Part shown: piece by piece, positions 17,273 through 24,752 of the stretch
Layout: the number at the start of each line of letters is the position of its first letter
Position numbering within the stretch: position 1 is the stretch's first letter
Assembly (NCBI GenBank): GCA_965660875.1
Contig: CBFIBQ010000006.1
Coordinates: 62,001-126,000, forward strand
DNA length: 64,000 nt
Origin: UBA6770 sp965660875
GTDB taxonomy: Bacteria; Bacteroidota; Bacteroidia; Flavobacteriales_G; Salibacteraceae
Reading direction: 5' to 3'
The notes under the pieces: model-generated
The model's input: only the letters and a program-made list of their open reading frames with translations
Database searches by the model: none
What the model was told of the DNA's origin: nothing
Made by a program: the position numbers and the translations under genes

Positions 17273-19042
17273 ATGAAATACTCTACCCTACTCTACTTCT
17301 CGCTTGCACTATTTCTAGCAACCGTAAAAACTGCTCTATCACAAGATTCAACAAGTTCCTCGCTCTCTAACTACGAGTCTGCAGCAGACATTGAAAAAAT
17401 AAAAATTGGCCCTAAGATCATTCATACGGTTGCCGAGAACGATATCGAAAAAGCCGAAGAAATGGCTAAAGAAATCTATTCGATTACAAAATCAACTGAC
17501 AATAAAGAGTTGGTTGCTACGGCCAACGAGCAGATTGGAATATTCTATGCAAACAAAGGAGACCATACCCTAGCACTGTCATTTTTAAATAAAGCGAGCC
17601 TATTTAGTAAAAACAACGGCTCTGCGGAAAAACAACTGTTTCTTGAAAATACAATTGCTGATGTTTTTATCCAGAAGGGAAATTATGTTAATGCTATACA
17701 GCGCTTGTACAAAGCTGACTCTTTAGCAAATGCGGTTAATTACAAAGGAATTTTAGCTTTTAAAACGGCAATTTCATTAGCTCAAGCGCTAGGCGAAATT
17801 GGCCTGTATGAACTTTCTAATGAATACTTCACTTTAGTTGTAGAATCGGATGTTGCCTCGTCTAAAAAAACTGTTGCGCTGTATCAATTGCTCAATAACG
17901 CCATCGAACAAGACAAGTTATTTACGGCAACTAGCCATTATAAAAAAATTGAAGCGGATACTACCCTGGCAAACCCAAGGATATCAAACACTGAACTTTC
18001 CATTCGGTTAAAGTACTTCGCCATTTCTGGAAACCAACAACAAGCGACCTCTGCATTGGACATTTTAGCATCCAATTTATATGCTGTATCCAACGCCTAC
18101 GAAAGACTGCAAATTCTACTAAACATTTCAAGAGCAACTTTTACATTACAGGATTTTTCCAAAGCCATATTCTATGCAAACGCAGCCATGAAAATTGCCC
18201 AAGCAAAAGGCAATTTACTGCTTCAAAAAAAAGCCACCAACCTGGCGCTATTAGCCTCAACAAAAGGTAAACCTGAGAACGCTTACACGCTTGCCTTAAA
18301 ACTAGATTCTCTAGATAAAGCCCTTGCCAAGGAAACTGGTCTAGACATTTTGAGAATCGTAAGGCTTCAAAAAGCGTTTGGTACTATGCTATCCTTTGAA
18401 AAGAAAATGGACAAGCTGAAAGTTGAAAAAAATATTGAAAGCAAGGGACGAACTAAGGCAGAGAAAATAGGAATTATGCTAGCTGTAGCCATCTTCATGC
18501 TAGTTGCCCTATTGTTCATGTCTATAAGGCAAATGAAAAAGCGGCAAAAGGATTTAGAAGCACAGAAAAAAAGAATTAAAGAAAAGAGCGAACGTCAAAG
18601 AAAAGCGCACATTGAAAAAATAAAAGAAAAGGATAATTTACTGGATTTAGTGTATTCAAAGTCAAGAGATTTAACCCTACTCTTTAAAGTGGAAAAAGAC
18701 GATCAATTGATAGTGTATTCGTTAAACCAAGCGTTAGACCGAATCAATAAAAAACACCAACTGAACTTAAAAAAAGATGCATTTATTGGTAAATCACTTA
18801 AAGAAATTGTAGAGGAGTTTCCATATTTCAACAAAAGTTCATTTGAGCTAAAACAAAAAGCTGTAAAGCAAGTAATACACTCAAATACAACCCAGATTTT
18901 TGAAACTACTGCTAATATCAATAAACAGTCTGTTGACATTAGAGTGTATATGGAGCCTGTAGAAAACGAAAAAACACATCGGGTAGATTACGTATTGTAT
19001 ACCTTAAGAGATATTTCCGGTGATGTGAAACACAAAGGTTGA
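17273..19042 (+). CDS. TPR-repeat membrane protein with C-terminal PAS-like domain, no kinase
   Basis: 589 residues. A signal peptide (residues 1-23, ending ALSQ) precedes a periplasmic helical region of TPR-like repeats (~60-370). A membrane helix (IGIMLAVAIFMLVALLFMSI, ~399-418) is followed by a strongly charged coiled coil (~420-460) and a PAS-like domain (~465-585, with FIGKSLKEIVEE and DYVLYTLRDISGD). This is the architecture of Bacteroidota TPR sensor histidine kinases but it stops after the PAS domain: no HisKA, ATPase or DNA-binding domain follows before the stop. A frameshift is not suggested, since the next 197 bases do not continue a kinase. A receiver-only protein is the next gene, so the two may form one signalling unit. 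Confidence 0.8.
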   Translation: MKYSTLLYFSLALFLATVKTALSQDSTSSSLSNYESAADIEKIKIGPKIIHTVAENDIEKAEEMAKEIYSITKSTDNKELVATANEQIGIFYANKGDHTLALSFLNKASLFSKNNGSAEKQLFLENTIADVFIQKGNYVNAIQRLYKADSLANAVNYKGILAFKTAISLAQALGEIGLYELSNEYFTLVVESDVASSKKTVALYQLLNNAIEQDKLFTATSHYKKIEADTTLANPRISNTELSIRLKYFAISGNQQQATSALDILASNLYAVSNAYERLQILLNISRATFTLQDFSKAIFYANAAMKIAQAKGNLLLQKKATNLALLASTKGKPENAYTLALKLDSLDKALAKETGLDILRIVRLQKAFGTMLSFEKKMDKLKVEKNIESKGRTKAEKIGIMLAVAIFMLVALLFMSIRQMKKRQKDLEAQKKRIKEKSERQRKAHIEKIKEKDNLLDLVYSKSRDLTLLFKVEKDDQLIVYSLNQALDRINKKHQLNLKKDAFIGKSLKEIVEEFPYFNKSSFELKQKAVKQVIHSNTTQIFETTANINKQSVDIRVYMEPVENEKTHRVDYVLYTLRDISGDVKHKG

Positions 19043-19161
19043 TGTTATTTTCCAACTCAGTAATCCACTAAAGGTTATTGACAAGCCTATGCAGATAACT
19101 CCTTATTAATAGAGACCATTTCTAGCCAAGTACAATATAATTTTGATTCTGTTGAGTTAGT

Positions 19162-19188
19162 TTAACGTTTAAAATTTGGTTAACGTTT
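19162..19188. repeat. direct repeat of TTAACGTTT, possible operator
   Basis: TTAACGTTT occurs at 19162-19170 and again at 19180-19188, an 18-base period, each around the palindrome AACGTT. The pair lies 50-80 bases before the receiver gene, where a regulator could bind. There is no other support. Confidence 0.3.
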
Positions 19189-19239
19189 CGCACAAAGAGC
19201 ACCTGCTTTGTTCAGTTAGCCAGTGAATCTTTTTTTTGC

Positions 19240-19623
19240 ATGAAAACAGTTTTGGTAGTCGATGATAACGAGGTCGATATTTTAATCGCAAGGAAAAACT
19301 TAGAAATGAGCGGCAAGTTTGAGGAAATTTATACCGCCACTGATGGAGAAGATGCGCTTAGAACCCTAGAAAACATAAACCCTGATTACGTTTTATTGGA
19401 CATTAACATGCCCGTGTTAGACGGGTGGGGTTTTTTAGATTCCTTCGGACTGGATTTTTTAGGTGGCATACAGGAGGCGCCAAAAGTCATTATGCTTTCC
19501 TCTAGTATTGATGAGGAGGATTCGAATCGAGCACTAAATAATCCCGCTGTGTCTCAGTATTTGGTAAAACCACTCAATGCGTTAAAAATTCAACAGTTTT
19601 TAGAGTACTCAGCAACAGCCTAA
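19240..19623 (+). CDS. single-domain response regulator (CheY-like receiver)
   Basis: 127 residues that form one receiver domain: the acidic pair Asp8-Asp9 (VVDDNEVD), phosphoacceptor Asp54 (LLDINMP), the Ser/Thr site in MLSSS near residue 87, and Lys110 (LVKPLN). There is no output domain. Asn and Asp after the acidic pair (DDNEVD) are typical of receivers that act as phosphotransfer or protein-interaction modules in Bacteroidota. It follows the kinase-less TPR/PAS gene by 197 bases and precedes a peptidase gene by 33. TTTTTTTG sits one base before the ATG and is too close to serve as a usual promoter for this start. Confidence 0.9.
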   Translation: MKTVLVVDDNEVDILIARKNLEMSGKFEEIYTATDGEDALRTLENINPDYVLLDINMPVLDGWGFLDSFGLDFLGGIQEAPKVIMLSSSIDEEDSNRALNNPAVSQYLVKPLNALKIQQFLEYSATA

Positions 19624-19656
19624 TCGCAGCTTTTCATAGTTTTATCTTTTCTTAAA

Positions 19657-21792
19657 ATGGATAATTCTATGCGATATTTCAGCTCACTATTAATAGCCCT
19701 TTTTGGTATCACAACCATAGCTGCTCAGGAAGAGTTCACGCTCTCTGACGCCGTAATTGGTAGCTATTCGAAATTCAGACCGAAAACAAAACCACAATTA
19801 CAGTGGGTAAAAAATGAAAACTCAATTTCTTGGGTTGAAAAAAGTGATGAGAATCAAGTACTGGTAAAACAGTCCGTTGAAAGCAAAAGCCCCGTTGAAT
19901 TAACTTCACTGAGCGAGTTGAAAAAATACGAGGAACTTAAAGATATAACCGCATTTCCCAGAGCAAAATGGGTTTCTAACACTCAAATTCGATTCAGAAA
20001 TAAAGAAAAGTTCTTTTTATTTGATATTGAAAAGAAAGCATTGGATAATGTAGGAACTCTACCTTCTAATGCTAAGAATATTGATGTTTCTCCAAACAAC
20101 ACCTTAATAGCCTACACCTTAGACAACAACCTTGTAGTCAATGAAAACCCTGTAGGAGTAACCCAAAAAGAGCATGAAATTTACGGACAATCCGTTCACC
20201 GTTTCGAATTTGGAATTTCTAAAGGAACTTTCTGGTCAACTAATGGGAAATTATTAGCCTATTACAAAAAAGATGAATCAATGGTCTCCGACTATCCATT
20301 GGCAAATTTCACAACCACGCCCGCTTCTTCGAACATTATCAAATACCCTATGGCGGGAATGACCAGTCACCAAGTAACTGTTGGTGTTTGGAATTCAGAA
20401 ACTAAAAAGTCCGTTTGGTTAAAAACAGGCACACCGGTTGACCAGTACTTAACAAACATTGCTTGGAGCCCAGATGACAAAGCCGTTTACGTCGTATTAT
20501 TAAATCGGGATCAAAATGAACTCAAACTGAATCAGTACGACCCGCTGACTGGTGAATTGGTAAAAACATTGTTCACTGAAAAACATAAAAATTACGTACA
20601 ACCCTTGCACCCCATTGAATTTATTGGGGAATCCGGATATTATTTTATTTGGCAGAGCGAGCGCGACGGTTTCAACAACCTCTATTTATACAACAAGAAG
20701 GGTAAAATGATGAAGCAACTCACTCAACATAAAGCGCCTATTACAGATGTGGTTCAGGTGCAGGGTGAACGCTCAATCACCTATATGGTTGCCGATAATA
20801 ATGGCTTAGATAGAATTGCTTATCAATTGGACATTAGCTTAGGAAAGGCGACAAAAATAACACCTGAAAGTGGCGTTCATACTATTAAAATGAGTGATGA
20901 TGGAAAATACTACATCGATTACTTTACCAATATTTCTACCCGACTAAATATCAACGTAAACAACCTCAAAGGGAAGAAAGTCATCAAACTAGTTGAAAAT
21001 AAAAACCCTTATAAGAACTTCAAAGTTAGTTTACCAGAACTGGGAACTATAAAAACATCTGAAGGTATAGTGCTGAATACTCGTATGTTTAAGCCTGTCG
21101 ATTTTGACCCAGCAAAAAAATACAAAGCTTTATTATACGTGTACAATGGACCAGGGGTTCAACTGATCACAAATAGTTGGATGGCAGGAGGTTCTCCCTG
21201 GATGGCTCATCAAGCAAATAAGGGGTACATTGTATTCACGGTCGACGGTAGAGGGAGCGAAAATCGAGGCCGAGATTTTGAACAAGCAATATTTAGAAAC
21301 CTCGGAGAATTTGAAGTGGTGGATCAACTATCGGCTGCAGAATATCTGATGAACTTAGATTATGTTGACCGAAACAAAATGGCAGTTCATGGCTGGAGTT
21401 ATGGTGGTTTTATGACCACTTCACTCATGTTGAAAGCGCCTGGTATTTTTCAGGTAGGTGTTGCAGGCGGTCCGGTTATAGACTGGAAATATTATGAGAT
21501 CATGTACACGGAACGTTACATGGACACCCCAGAAGCAAACCCTTCGGGATATGCTAAAGCTTCTTTGTTGGATAAAGTTCAAAACCTGAAAGGTGACTTG
21601 TTGTTAATTCACGGAGCAGATGATGATGTTGTAGTACCTCAGCATAGTATTGATTTACTGAAACAGTCGGTGGATAAAGGTGTTCAAATCGATTTTTTCT
21701 TATATCCGGGCCATAAGCACAATGTAAGAGGTAAAGACCGAGTGCACTTGATGGAAAAAGTTTTGGGTTATATTGACGAAAAATTAGACTAA
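19657..21792 (+). CDS. dipeptidyl-peptidase IV-like serine peptidase (S9B)
   Basis: 711 residues. A signal peptide ends at AAQ (residue ~24); the second ATG (MRYFSSLLIA) is also a possible start. Residues ~50-480 form an eight-bladed beta-propeller of the DPP IV type, with VHRFEFGISKGTFWS carrying the usual region before the substrate-binding Glu pair. The C-terminal alpha/beta-hydrolase has GWSYGG with catalytic Ser581, Asp near 655 (GADDDVVVP) and His688 (GHKHN). It likely removes N-terminal X-Pro dipeptides from peptides in the periplasm or at the surface. The stop overlaps the ATG of the next small gene. Confidence 0.92.
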   Translation: MDNSMRYFSSLLIALFGITTIAAQEEFTLSDAVIGSYSKFRPKTKPQLQWVKNENSISWVEKSDENQVLVKQSVESKSPVELTSLSELKKYEELKDITAFPRAKWVSNTQIRFRNKEKFFLFDIEKKALDNVGTLPSNAKNIDVSPNNTLIAYTLDNNLVVNENPVGVTQKEHEIYGQSVHRFEFGISKGTFWSTNGKLLAYYKKDESMVSDYPLANFTTTPASSNIIKYPMAGMTSHQVTVGVWNSETKKSVWLKTGTPVDQYLTNIAWSPDDKAVYVVLLNRDQNELKLNQYDPLTGELVKTLFTEKHKNYVQPLHPIEFIGESGYYFIWQSERDGFNNLYLYNKKGKMMKQLTQHKAPITDVVQVQGERSITYMVADNNGLDRIAYQLDISLGKATKITPESGVHTIKMSDDGKYYIDYFTNISTRLNINVNNLKGKKVIKLVENKNPYKNFKVSLPELGTIKTSEGIVLNTRMFKPVDFDPAKKYKALLYVYNGPGVQLITNSWMAGGSPWMAHQANKGYIVFTVDGRGSENRGRDFEQAIFRNLGEFEVVDQLSAAEYLMNLDYVDRNKMAVHGWSYGGFMTTSLMLKAPGIFQVGVAGGPVIDWKYYEIMYTERYMDTPEANPSGYAKASLLDKVQNLKGDLLLIHGADDDVVVPQHSIDLLKQSVDKGVQIDFFLYPGHKHNVRGKDRVHLMEKVLGYIDEKLD

Positions 21793-22082
21793 TGCATCAA
21801 AGGAAGTGTCCAAACTGCGGTCATTGGAATAATGAGGTAGATTATTGCGAAAAATGCAATACGCTTATTTCACTTACAAAGCAAGTCGAAATTGAGCAGG
21901 AACAAAAAGTACAGACTCGAATAAACAAAACACCTGACAGTATCGATAGAACCTTAAACGCTTTTAAACACTCCAGATATTTACCGATACGGTTAATTTA
22001 TAAAGTACTTTATTCGATTTGGCTGGGGTTTATTGCAATTCTATCCTTCTTTTTATACATGTTAGCATGGGGACCAGGATAG
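21792..22082 (+). CDS. small zinc-ribbon membrane protein
   Basis: 96 residues. The N-terminus has two Cys pairs, CPNCGHWN and CEKCNTLI, which make a four-Cys zinc ribbon facing the cytoplasm; residues ~70-93 (LYSIWLGFIAILSFFLYMLAW) form one membrane helix. The family is not known to me beyond this. It starts on the last base of the peptidase stop (TAATG) and its end overlaps the next gene by 16 bases, so it is part of a coupled set. Confidence 0.75.
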   Translation: MHQRKCPNCGHWNNEVDYCEKCNTLISLTKQVEIEQEQKVQTRINKTPDSIDRTLNAFKHSRYLPIRLIYKVLYSIWLGFIAILSFFLYMLAWGPG

Positions 22083-22462
22083 CATTCGCTAAACTTCATC
22101 GAGAGCTTGTTCTTTTGATTGGACTGTATCTTTCCATTCAAATCGGTAGAAGACTAAATCTATTTTTACCCGATATCGTTAATGCGTATTTAACTGATTT
22201 ATTATGCCTACCTATATTATTGTCTCTGACACTGTACCTACTCCGATATTTTAAAGATGATACCATCATATTTGACAGTTACAAAATCACCTTTGCATTT
22301 TTTTATGTCAGTTTTGTATTTGAATATTGGTTACCGAAAAGAAGTCTTCTATACACCTCAGACCCTTTCGATATTATTTTTTACGCAATTGGGGGGTACT
22401 TTTTTTATTTAATTCAAAATCGATGGTTTCCAAAGAACAGGCTGAAGTCAACAAAAAATTAA
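22067..22462 (+). CDS. small multi-pass membrane protein
   Basis: 131 residues from the ATG at 22067, which overlaps the previous gene by 16 bases; a longer TTG frame would overlap it more. Four hydrophobic segments are visible. The last loop and helix read YTSDPFDIIFYAIGGYFFYLIQN, a pattern seen in small VanZ-like and related membrane proteins of Bacteroidota, but I cannot name a function. The 3' end overlaps the following gene by 40 bases. Confidence 0.7.
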   Translation: MGTRIAFAKLHRELVLLIGLYLSIQIGRRLNLFLPDIVNAYLTDLLCLPILLSLTLYLLRYFKDDTIIFDSYKITFAFFYVSFVFEYWLPKRSLLYTSDPFDIIFYAIGGYFFYLIQNRWFPKNRLKSTKN

Positions 22463-22899
22463 TCGACAAATTTTACACAAGCTTTTCAGAACGCAATGCT
22501 GAAAAAATGGTAGAATGTTACGATGCTAATATTCATTTTTTAGATCCCGTATTTGGAAATTTGTATGGAGAACAAGTGGGAAAAATGTGGCGTACTTTAA
22601 TTGATAAGTCAAAAGGAAACCTAAAAATCACTTTTAAAGACATTTGGGCCGATGAGGAATACGGAGGGGCCAGTTGGCAAGCCGTTTACTTTTTTAAAGG
22701 CAGAAAGGTTGTAAATAACGTAGAAGCACGTTTTCGTTTTTCGGAAAGTAAAATCATCGAACATTCCGACCATTTTAATCTATGGACATGGAGCAAGCAA
22801 GCACTAGGTTTAGCGGGTTGGTTTTTTGGATGGTCGGTACTTTTTAAAAATAAAATACAGACGGAAGCCCGAAGGTCAATTGGACTAGAGGCCGATTAA
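22423..22899 (+). CDS. SnoaL/NTF2-like domain protein
   Basis: 158 residues from the ATG of MVSKEQAEVNKKLIDKFY; an open extension upstream lies inside the previous gene and looks non-coding. The pattern FYTSFSERNAEKMVECYDANIHFLDPVFG is the typical first half of SnoaL-like (NTF2-fold) proteins, with Trp/Phe-rich strands further on (DHFNLWTWSKQALG). Relatives bind small molecules or act as polyketide cyclases; no substrate can be assigned here. It closes the three-gene overlapping set that begins at the peptidase stop. Confidence 0.8.
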   Translation: MVSKEQAEVNKKLIDKFYTSFSERNAEKMVECYDANIHFLDPVFGNLYGEQVGKMWRTLIDKSKGNLKITFKDIWADEEYGGASWQAVYFFKGRKVVNNVEARFRFSESKIIEHSDHFNLWTWSKQALGLAGWFFGWSVLFKNKIQTEARRSIGLEAD

Positions 22900-22988
22900 A
22901 ATAAAGATATACTCATACATTAAATCTATCGGGGTGAATAAATTGAGTTATTAAGTTCAATTAATATCTAAATAACAAAGGATAATTC

Positions 22989-22996
22989 TACTTTTG
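22989..22996 (+). promoter_or_regulatory. -7 promoter element of tRNA-Pro
   Basis: TACTTTTG is an exact TAnnTTTG match and ends 11 bases before the 5' end of the tRNA, a suitable distance for a short precursor leader. No TTG is seen 19 bases upstream. Confidence 0.6.
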
Positions 22997-23007
22997 CCAA
23001 CCAATTT

Positions 23008-23082
23008 CGGGATGTAGCTTAGTCCGGTTAAAGTGCTGGTCTGGGGGACCAGAGATCGGAGGTTCGAATCCTCTCATCCCGA
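23008..23082 (+). tRNA. tRNA-Pro (GGG)
   Basis: A full cloverleaf: acceptor CGGGATG/CATCCCG, anticodon stem CTGGT/ACCAG with loop CTGGGGG (anticodon GGG), T-arm GGAGG-TTCGAAT-CCTCT, discriminator A. CCA is not encoded. It has its own promoter and terminator. Pieces of its 3' half occur again downstream. Confidence 0.95.
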
Positions 23083-23092
23083 CTAAGAAAGC

Positions 23093-23121
23093 AAAGTCGT
23101 TCATTTTTGAACGACTTTTTT
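23093..23121 (+). terminator. tRNA-Pro terminator
   Basis: An 11-bp stem (AAAGTCGTTCA / TGAACGACTTT) with a TTTT loop and a T run follows the tRNA by ten bases. Confidence 0.85.
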
Positions 23122-23235
23122 ATTTGAGGAAAAGAATGACGTTTACGTCCATGAGTTTTTGAGAATAAAAAATAAGACGAAATCTAATTTCGGCTTGGAT
23201 TTCGGAATTTGTCATTGAAAGCATATTCAATCCTC

Positions 23236-23286
23236 GGTTCGAATCGGCTAGATTGTCCTCAGGACATTCACGCTCCCGACTAAGAA
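23236..23286 (+). repeat. degenerate copy of the tRNA-Pro 3' end
   Basis: GGTTCGAATC at 23236-23245 repeats the T-loop of tRNA-Pro (23061-23070), and TCCCGACTAAGAA at 23274-23286 repeats 23077-23089, the acceptor end plus flank, with 13 of 13 bases equal. The part between them does not fold as a T-arm, and no 5' half of a tRNA is present. Confidence 0.65.
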
Positions 23287-23287
23287 G

Positions 23288-23319
23288 CCTGTCTCGGCTA
23301 AACCGAGACAGGTTTTTTT
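23288..23319 (+). terminator. second terminator-like hairpin behind the tRNA copy
   Basis: CCTGTCTCGG / CCGAGACAGG, a perfect 10-bp stem with a five-base loop and a T run. It holds the same place relative to TCCCGACTAAGAA as the tRNA-Pro terminator, and both are followed by TTTTTTATTTGA, but the stem sequences differ. Confidence 0.7.
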
Positions 23320-23419
23320 ATTTGAACTTAGTAAAGCTTGCTTAAACGAAAGTGAAAAATAAAAAAACAAGATTGACGCAGTCAATCGAAAGGCTTCGTA
23401 TGTCTCAAAACACCAAACC

Positions 23420-23450
23420 GAGGATCATAAAATAATCCTCTCATTCCGAC
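23420..23450 (+). repeat. third, degenerate copy of the tRNA-Pro 3' end
   Basis: AATCCTCTCATTCCGAC at 23434-23450 matches tRNA-Pro 23067-23083 at 16 of 17 bases. GAGGAT at 23420-23425 can pair with ATCCTC at 23435-23440, like a decayed T-arm. Confidence 0.6.
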
Positions 23451-23516
23451 AAATAAATACATGAAACTCACTTTAATGTTAGGGTACACATTTAAGGTTC
23501 GCGTTTGCTTATAGTT

Positions 23517-24620
23517 TTATCCAGTTTTCTTAAACCAGGATTTAATCTTCGTAACAACTGAAGCTTCTGATTCCGAAGAATCATTGTAGTCGTTTATTAG
23601 CATTGCAATAGGTTTTAGTTGATCAAACTCTTGGCAAAACACTTTTAACATAGCAGCAAAAGGCAAGAACAAAACCATTCCAGCAACACCCCAGATATAA
23701 GCTCCAATAATTAAACTTAAAATTGCTGCTAAAGGATTGACATTCAAACTACTTCCAACTATCTGTGGACTTAAGAAATTACTCTCAACCAATTGGACCG
23801 CCCAAAATAAAATAGCAACAGATATTGGTATCCAAAGAGAGTCATGTGCCATAAAGGCGTATAATATTGGAATAATTGCACCAATGATAGTCCCTATATA
23901 AGGTATTATAGATAACGTAGCGGCAAGAAACCCAAACATCACGGGACTTTCAATTCCTATTATCCAAAGCCCTAAACTATTTAGTGTCCCCAAAATGAGA
24001 ATTAATAAAAACATACCAGACACATACTTTTGACCAACTTTTTGAATATTGGATAACATATTTCTCAGCTTCGATTTATTCTCCTTAGGAGCAAAACTTA
24101 CAAATGCAGCAGTCAAGTACTCTCTGTAAATCAAAATCAAATAGGTAAATATTGTTACGGTAACTATTCCAGTAAAAAAACTACTGGTACTACTAACTGT
24201 TTCTCCAACTACACTTGCCGCAGAACCCTTTATCCAGTTTCCTGCTTCTTGAATTAATTCATTTCGGTCCAATTGTTCTATAAAGCTGATATTGCTGTTT
24301 AAATACACTAAAACATCAGTGAATAGAATTGTAATTTTCTGCTTGAATTCTGATAGTTGACCAGAAAGTTCAATCAATTGAGCACTAAACAAAAACAATA
24401 AACCAAGTAATAAAACAAAGCTCCCTAAGAGCACTAAAAAAGAAGCTATCATTTTCGTTATTCCCCATGACTCAAATTTCCGCTCGACCGGGTAAAGAAT
24501 AAAAGACAACATTAACGATAGGGAAACCGGAACTAGGATGGGTTGAGCCAAAACCATTATAGCAAATAGCGCAAAAACTGTTGCAATTGCAAAAAAGGTA
24601 TGTTGAAAAGATATTTTCAT
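23517..24620 (-). CDS. AI-2E family transporter (TqsA/PerM/YdiK-like)
   Basis: 367 residues from the ATG of MKISFQHTFFAIATVFALF; two upstream starts (24641 ATG, 24662 GTG) would add a hydrophilic piece before the first helix. Eight membrane segments are present, arranged as in the family, with the conserved loop SIIPYIGTIIGAIIP and the ending VAGMVLFLPFAAMLKV. The family includes autoinducer-2 exporters, Na+/H+ antiporters and uncharacterised permeases, so the substrate remains open. The gene ends close to the tRNA-Pro spacer. Confidence 0.85.
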   Translation of the reverse strand: MKISFQHTFFAIATVFALFAIMVLAQPILVPVSLSLMLSFILYPVERKFESWGITKMIASFLVLLGSFVLLLGLLFLFSAQLIELSGQLSEFKQKITILFTDVLVYLNSNISFIEQLDRNELIQEAGNWIKGSAASVVGETVSSTSSFFTGIVTVTIFTYLILIYREYLTAAFVSFAPKENKSKLRNMLSNIQKVGQKYVSGMFLLILILGTLNSLGLWIIGIESPVMFGFLAATLSIIPYIGTIIGAIIPILYAFMAHDSLWIPISVAILFWAVQLVESNFLSPQIVGSSLNVNPLAAILSLIIGAYIWGVAGMVLFLPFAAMLKVFCQEFDQLKPIAMLINDYNDSSESEASVVTKIKSWFKKTG

Positions 24621-24664
24621 TCTGTAAGGTATTAAAATCATGTTTACTTCAATGAAGCACACAC

Positions 24665-24714
24665 TATTCGGTGTTGTACTTTTCAGTCAGAAATATCACT
24701 ATCTACACCGAATA
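24665..24714. repeat. 10-bp inverted repeat between the AI-2E and YihY genes
   Basis: TATTCGGTGT at 24665-24674 is the exact inverse of ACACCGAATA at 24705-24714, separated by 30 bases. The wide loop makes a simple terminator unlikely; a binding site for a dimeric regulator or an RNA stem are both possible. Confidence 0.45.
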
Positions 24715-24752
24715 ACTTTTAATTCGCGTTCAAAGGCCATAGAGTAGCAACC

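Larger units (their letters stand above)
23083..23516. other. non-coding spacer with tRNA-Pro 3' copies and hairpins
   Basis: This 434-base stretch contains no convincing gene. It holds the tRNA-Pro terminator, two degenerate copies of the tRNA 3' end, a second terminator-like hairpin, and a perfect short palindrome GATTGAC-GCA-GTCAATC at 23371-23387. The remaining bases show nothing I recognise. Confidence 0.7.

Noticed and set aside
17273..19240. A frameshift that would join the TPR/PAS gene to a lost kinase domain
   Set aside because: The 197 bases after the stop hold no HisKA or ATPase coding in any frame.
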